A stretch of 64,000 nucleotides of DNA from Gymnorhina tibicen (Eukaryota; Chordata; Aves; Passeriformes; Artamidae): contig VXAZ01007544.1 in the NCBI GenBank assembly GCA_013399875.1, positions 887,091 through 951,090 of the forward strand, written 5' to 3'. This document shows, piece after piece, positions 58,941-64,000 of the stretch. Position numbers and translations under genes: made by a program. The notes beneath the pieces are model-generated. The model saw only the letters and a list, made by a program, of their open reading frames with translations, was not told the DNA's origin and searched no databases. Numbering within the stretch: the first letter of the stretch is position 1; the number at the start of each line of letters is the position of its first letter.

Positions 58941-61900
58941 TGGGGCTGGTCTATTTCTGGCAAACAAAAAATCAGAGATCACAGTTAATTATACAGAGAT
59001 GTAACAGATCCATTTGTGAAAGTTTGCTTTACTACCGCATCTGTTCTGCATTACAGACATTAACAAATTACATGGTGAAGAAAAAAGGGAAATAGACTGT
59101 AATTATCATGGCAATGATAGCATCCCCTTAGGAAACACTAAAATAGTTCTTTTCTTTTTTGGATACCATACTTTTACATTCAAACAATTTTTTTTAATGA
59201 ATCTGATGTAAACCAGTGACATGTATTTCTTTAAATTTCTATTCCATTTGGGAAAAGAAAGAAGGTCCAATAATACGCTTTTCTTTCAGAACAACTCATC
59301 ATTTACAGTGACTTCTTCTGCAAAATATTTTTTTTCATGTCAAACAAGAGAAACCTTTCTCTCTAAATTAAAACAGTCCCCAAAAAATTCTAAAAACCCC
59401 AAAAATTTGAGACTCATAAGCACTCTGTCTAGTCTATGAAAAGTAGAGTTGTTAATTTTATTTTAATATGCAGATAAATAACAGGAATTATAAAATTATA
59501 CTGATAATACATTTATTAACTTTTTTCAAAAAGTCCATAACAAAAATTATTAAAATCTGAAAATTCTCCTTTCTCTCTTTCTCTTAAAAACTGGTTTACT
59601 TTTGTTATTTTTACAGTAATTTGCTACTTTAGTAGTAATAATAGTAATCATTGGCCATAATTTCCATCTTAACAGAGAATGAAGACAATGAGAAAAAAGG
59701 TAATTTTTTTTCAGGTATGAATGATAAGCCTTCATATGATTAATTTAAAAAAGAAAATGACTGATTGAAAAACCATTTCACAGTCTTCAAGGCAATTATG
59801 GGAATTTGTACTAGAGGTCTGATACTATCGTGGGAATCAGACCAAATTTCCTCCTAAACTAACGACTGGCAGACAGATAATGCACAAATAGGTAAATAAA
59901 ATTAATTAGTACTGAGATTCAGTTCATTTATATTTCCTCTTGTATTTTTTCATCCCAGCATGCATAGATATATTTCTTCTTGATTTAGTCATGCATTCTA
60001 GATGTTCATATATGAACATTAGTGCTGTATGTGTCTGTCTGTATGTTCAGTCATTTCTTGAACAAACCGTGGGCTCACTGAAGATAGTCAGAATGAATAT
60101 ACTTCCCAACAGACATTGAGTTAAAATTATCTTCAGAAATATGCAGACAATATTTCAGGATGTTTAGTTAATTATGGATATTGCAGATATTGATAACTGT
60201 CTGTAAATTTCTCATTCATACATACAAACATATTCTTATTTGTCTTTGAAACTGTGGGTGGTATTTTGCCTAATGATAGCAATTATTTATTTAAATTTCA
60301 CATTTCAAAATATCATAAAGAAACCATGATGACAAAGAACGTGAAGATTATTTTTTATGAAAATGACACTGTCAAATCATTTCAGATTAACTTTTATAGA
60401 TCTTATATTTTAGTGCTTCTCGTTGTTATACATGCCCTCATTTTAATATTTTTTTATGAAAGGTTCAACAACAGAATATTTACAAATCTCTTATGGATTA
60501 ATATCTTTTTTTACTTCTAAAGTAAAATGAAAACATTCAGTAAGAAAAAGATGAAGTATGCTATTTTTTAGAATTTATGAAATGCATTAGTTTTTATAAG
60601 TATGGTTAAATATTTGTATTTTGCTGTCCTTAAACAGCACAAAATTGCTAGAATTGCTTTTGTAACATTTTAAGTTTATATACATTACTATATAAGTAAT
60701 AATGTGTTTTATTATAAAATTATGTTATTTTACATATTAAAACTACATTATGTATCAGGTTATACTATATGCTATAAATTTCCTTTTCCTTATATTTATT
60801 TACATGTTTATTTATAAAATTTAAAAATTAATTTTATTCAAAATGAGTTGTATTTAATACAGAACAGGACATGAGAATAAGAAATTTCAGGAGTGATCAT
60901 GGAAGAAAGAGAAAATGTATTTGTGACAGTGTGAGTTGGCTTCACTGTCTCATAAGAAGGAGACTTAAGCTGAAAAAATATGGGAACAACTGTATTGTAC
61001 TGTGATTCCTAAAGTACAGCTGGTCTAGGTAGAGAAAACCTCTGCTGCCAGATTTCAACAGAGTTGTCCTGCCTAGGACAAACTACTTATATAATTTACA
61101 TGCTGCTTCCAACTCTGTGCCAAGAGCAATGTGGCTTTAATGGAACAAGCAATGTTAGCCAAGGTTTGCTGAATTTTAAAAACAGAAAGTTGTTTTGTCA
61201 ATAAGTAACCAAAGAAGGTTAATAGATAAAACAGTACGTTCAGCAAAAGTCTTTCTGAAAATTGAGAGTAGGATAACAACTCACATTTTCTATCTGTTAG
61301 CCTGTTTCCAGGAATGAAGAATGGATGAAGAAATATTTGAGAAGAAATGCAGTTTAAACTTCTAGGCAACATGTTTGAATGCACTTATTTTGCTCTGAAG
61401 AAAAGGCTAAATAGGAAAAGTGGGGGTCAAAAGCAAAAGAACATTTCTGTCCTGCTCTGGGTCTGTGCTGATCTCAAAGGCAGTTTCCCTGTTTGAGGAA
61501 TACAGCAGCACATATGAAAACTGCAGTTCACAGCAGTCAGTGAGCACGGGTTCCTAACCAGAGGTTTACCATGGTTTATTTTCCATATTGGCTTGTTTTG
61601 GAAATAAAATGTACTTGAATGCCTTCTGCTGGGGTTCAAGCATAGGTCTGCTTCCTTTTCCACACAGTCAGAGCTTGAGCTCCTCTGGGTAAGAAATTAT
61701 GTGACCTGGATCAGAAACTTTCCATGCAGGTTGATTCACTGCCATGCCTTGAATAAGGTGGCAGCCAGACAACTGCCACAGCTTTTCACAGCCTTCTAAT
61801 TATGAAAACTGAAAGCTTATAATTAAATTCAAGCATAGTAAGACAGCTTTTAGAGACCTTGCCATGTTATACCTCACAACTCTATTAAAATAGGATGTAG

Positions 61901-64000
61901 AAATAATGTAGTTTTGTGTATATCATACGGCTGAAAGTTAAAGTGTTCTGCACTAGTCTGTATTCAGCTCTTTCACAATACACCAGGAAAATTTTACACT
62001 TCAGTGTAAAAATTCAGATATAACAACATTCAGGTACTCAGAGCACAATATAGCTGCAGAGCCTGAAGTATGCTTTCCAAAACAAAAGGACATTCTTTCA
62101 AGAAGCAAGTTATCTACTAACACAAAAAAAGAGATACATTTGGATGCATTCTGCTGCTATCATTGAAGGATTTATGTGAATGAATTCCGCAGGAAAATCC
62201 AATTCAAAAGCAACATGAAGAAAAATTTAATCTCATAGTTGTAAAAATAAGTCTTTTTGCATTTCAGAAAATGCCAGTTTTCATATTCTTTAAACTGACT
62301 GACCTGGTCTATTCTCTTTGGAACCAGACTCTTGAATCTACTGAGTGACCTATGGGAAGTAGAACATTACAGTTCAAAGAAATGTAATATGGCTACATTG
62401 TCCTTCTTGCCTCAGACATGTTTGTGCTCCCTTTGTGCTTGCACAACCACTACGTTAGGATGCTGCTCAGCTAGGTTAGGATGCTACTTTTATCTTCCTT
62501 TATCTTTTTCTTTTAGCTAGAGTTAAAAAATTCAGTGGGACAGAGACAGTACCTCTGAAAATAAAGAGCAGGGGAGGTCCAAGGAGGAGGCAGATATTGC
62601 AGGAAGCCTGTGAGCATTAGGTGGAAATCTGGAGCAGCCTGGAGGTTTGAGCAAATAGGGAAAGATATTAAGGAAGAACAGACTTGGGTTTATCTTGGAC
62701 CTAGGAACAGCTCTTTAGGAGCTGTAGGACAGCCACAGAGGTGGGAATGAACTGATGAAGCAGCAACCAATAGTGAAGAATCGATGGAAAGATATAAGTG
62801 AGAAATGAGACATCAAGCCAGAGGGGATGTCAAGAAAGAGAAGTCAATGGCAGGTAGATGCCAGCTGTGAAAAAACAGACAACTTCTTCCAGGAATCAGC
62901 ACAAGTCCAATGAAATGTGTTGATTGTCTTTGGCAGTCTGGGTAAAGTGAAAGTCCCTGCAATCGAGCTTTGTAACTGCTATTACTTCCAAATTCAGGGA
63001 ATATAGGCAGTGTTCAAGTCCAGAATGCCGAAGACATGCTTCTTCAACTGGATTAGATTCCTTATGCTGATATCACTTCCAAAAATGACCAAAAGACAGA
63101 CAAGGAATATTTGGCTGACAAAGTGCCTTTTAACAGACACAAATGTCACTTGCATACCTGTTTGGTAAATTCAAAGTAGAGTGCCTAATAAGTACATCAC
63201 ATACAAGGGATTTCATAGTACCTCTTGTACTCTTACAGCTATTGCAATTAATTCATTTTCTTGGCAGAAAAAATATTCCTTCGTACAGTTTCATGGTCTT
63301 GCTATCTTCTCCACAGTTAGGCTGCAAAACTAATTCAGATCTAGTCACAAAGAGAAACTGTGTGCAGATTTTGGGTCAGAAGGGGTGTTTGGGCTGCACA
63401 GCACAGAAACGCACTTTGTTCCATCAAACCAAACGAAATCATGAGTTGGATTTTTTTTTTGTTTGTTTGCTGGTGGGTTTTTTCTTTCCCCAGGTATGGC
63501 TTACAAGAGATGGAGTCACAGGATAACAGGCTGGTGTCAGAGAAGCCAGTAGGTTTCTTTACTGATAATAAGATTTTGCCTTTTACCCCTTGCAGTGAGA
63601 TCTCGTTGGGTTTTTTTTCTATGTCTGAGAAACTTCTTAAGGTCACAATGCTCAGGATAAAACATATCATAAGTTCTTTTAAATTTCACATAAAAAATAA
63701 TTCTGCCAAATTCTGTTTCTCAAGGTTATAGAGGAAAGGTGAAAATAGATATTAAAATATGATTTTGCATAAATATTCTTTTTATCAAATTGTGTTTCCA
63801 ACATTCTCTTATTCTGAACTCTGAGGTTCATAGTGCAGATTCAAACTTGAATCAAACCATTTTTCTGCTACAGTTTTACATCATTAAATGATGCATACTT
63901 TAACAATATCACCAAGTTCATTTTCTCAGCATGTTTATCTGCTAGTTCCTGAAATTGTCTGAAGTACTTTCAAATCATGCACAGAAACATTTCTGTAGAG
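58941..64000. other. Repeat-poor AT-rich DNA, no gene seen
   Basis: Five kilobases with no recognised exon, RNA gene or repeat family. The section at 60100-60850 is especially AT-rich. The stretch 62530-62900 is purine-rich and less AT-rich, with no family I can name. T-runs lie near 63450-63460 and 63611-63618. Frames at 63143-63731 overlap on both strands and have no recognisable domain. Confidence 0.5.

Noticed and set aside
1..64000. CRISPR arrays, operons or other bacterial features
   Set aside because: No regularly spaced direct repeats with unique spacers and no dense coding. The repeat content is avian.

Overview
This window looks like nuclear DNA from a passerine bird. The evidence is the repeat content. 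There is a tRNA-Ile-headed SINE with a CR1-type tail near 11.55 kb, which is the architecture of TguSINE1, a family described from passerines. There are many fragments of the CR1 LINE, the dominant avian LINE, and several LTRs of avian endogenous-retrovirus type. The sequence is AT-rich. It carries no recognisable host exon, tRNA, rRNA or other RNA gene. Every open reading frame I inspected is short and unconserved in appearance, or lies inside a retroelement. The likeliest setting is an intergenic desert or a very long intron. Family assignments rest on my memory of avian repeat consensus sequences and were not checked by a search.

Layout. 1-5 kb: unique AT-rich DNA interrupted by a minus-strand LTR (copy A, 2184-2862). 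5.07-5.85 kb: a decayed plus-strand CR1 reverse-transcriptase segment. 6.17-6.58 kb: a minus-strand solo LTR with a perfect 6-bp target duplication. 8.2-10.3 kb: an LTR cluster made of a plus-strand ERVL-like LTR, a 740-bp minus-strand LTR with TATA box and poly(A) signal, and a minus-strand ERVL-like LTR end with an AAT/AAC tract. 11.55 kb: the SINE. 11.7-32 kb: mostly unique DNA, broken by a second copy of the first LTR (copy B, 23517-24203). 32-44 kb: scattered CR1 fragments in both orientations plus a head-to-head pair of ERVL LTR pieces at 37.7-38.1 kb. 47.9-49.0 kb: a 1.1-kb plus-strand LTR holding the longest ORF of the window on its antisense strand. 50.5-50.8 kb: another CR1 ORF2 remnant. 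52-54 kb: microsatellites, including an ATAAAT array and a GGGAAA array. 55-64 kb: largely unique, with an old CR1 piece and an LTR end fragment.

The observation most worth following is in LTR copies A and B. They lie about 21 kb apart in the same orientation and differ at roughly one site in ten over most of their length, yet share a 269-bp block with no differences at all. That pattern suggests gene conversion between the copies or an assembly artefact. I found no evidence of a novel gene system. No element here appears able to move on its own: all are solo LTRs, fragments or frameshifted remnants.
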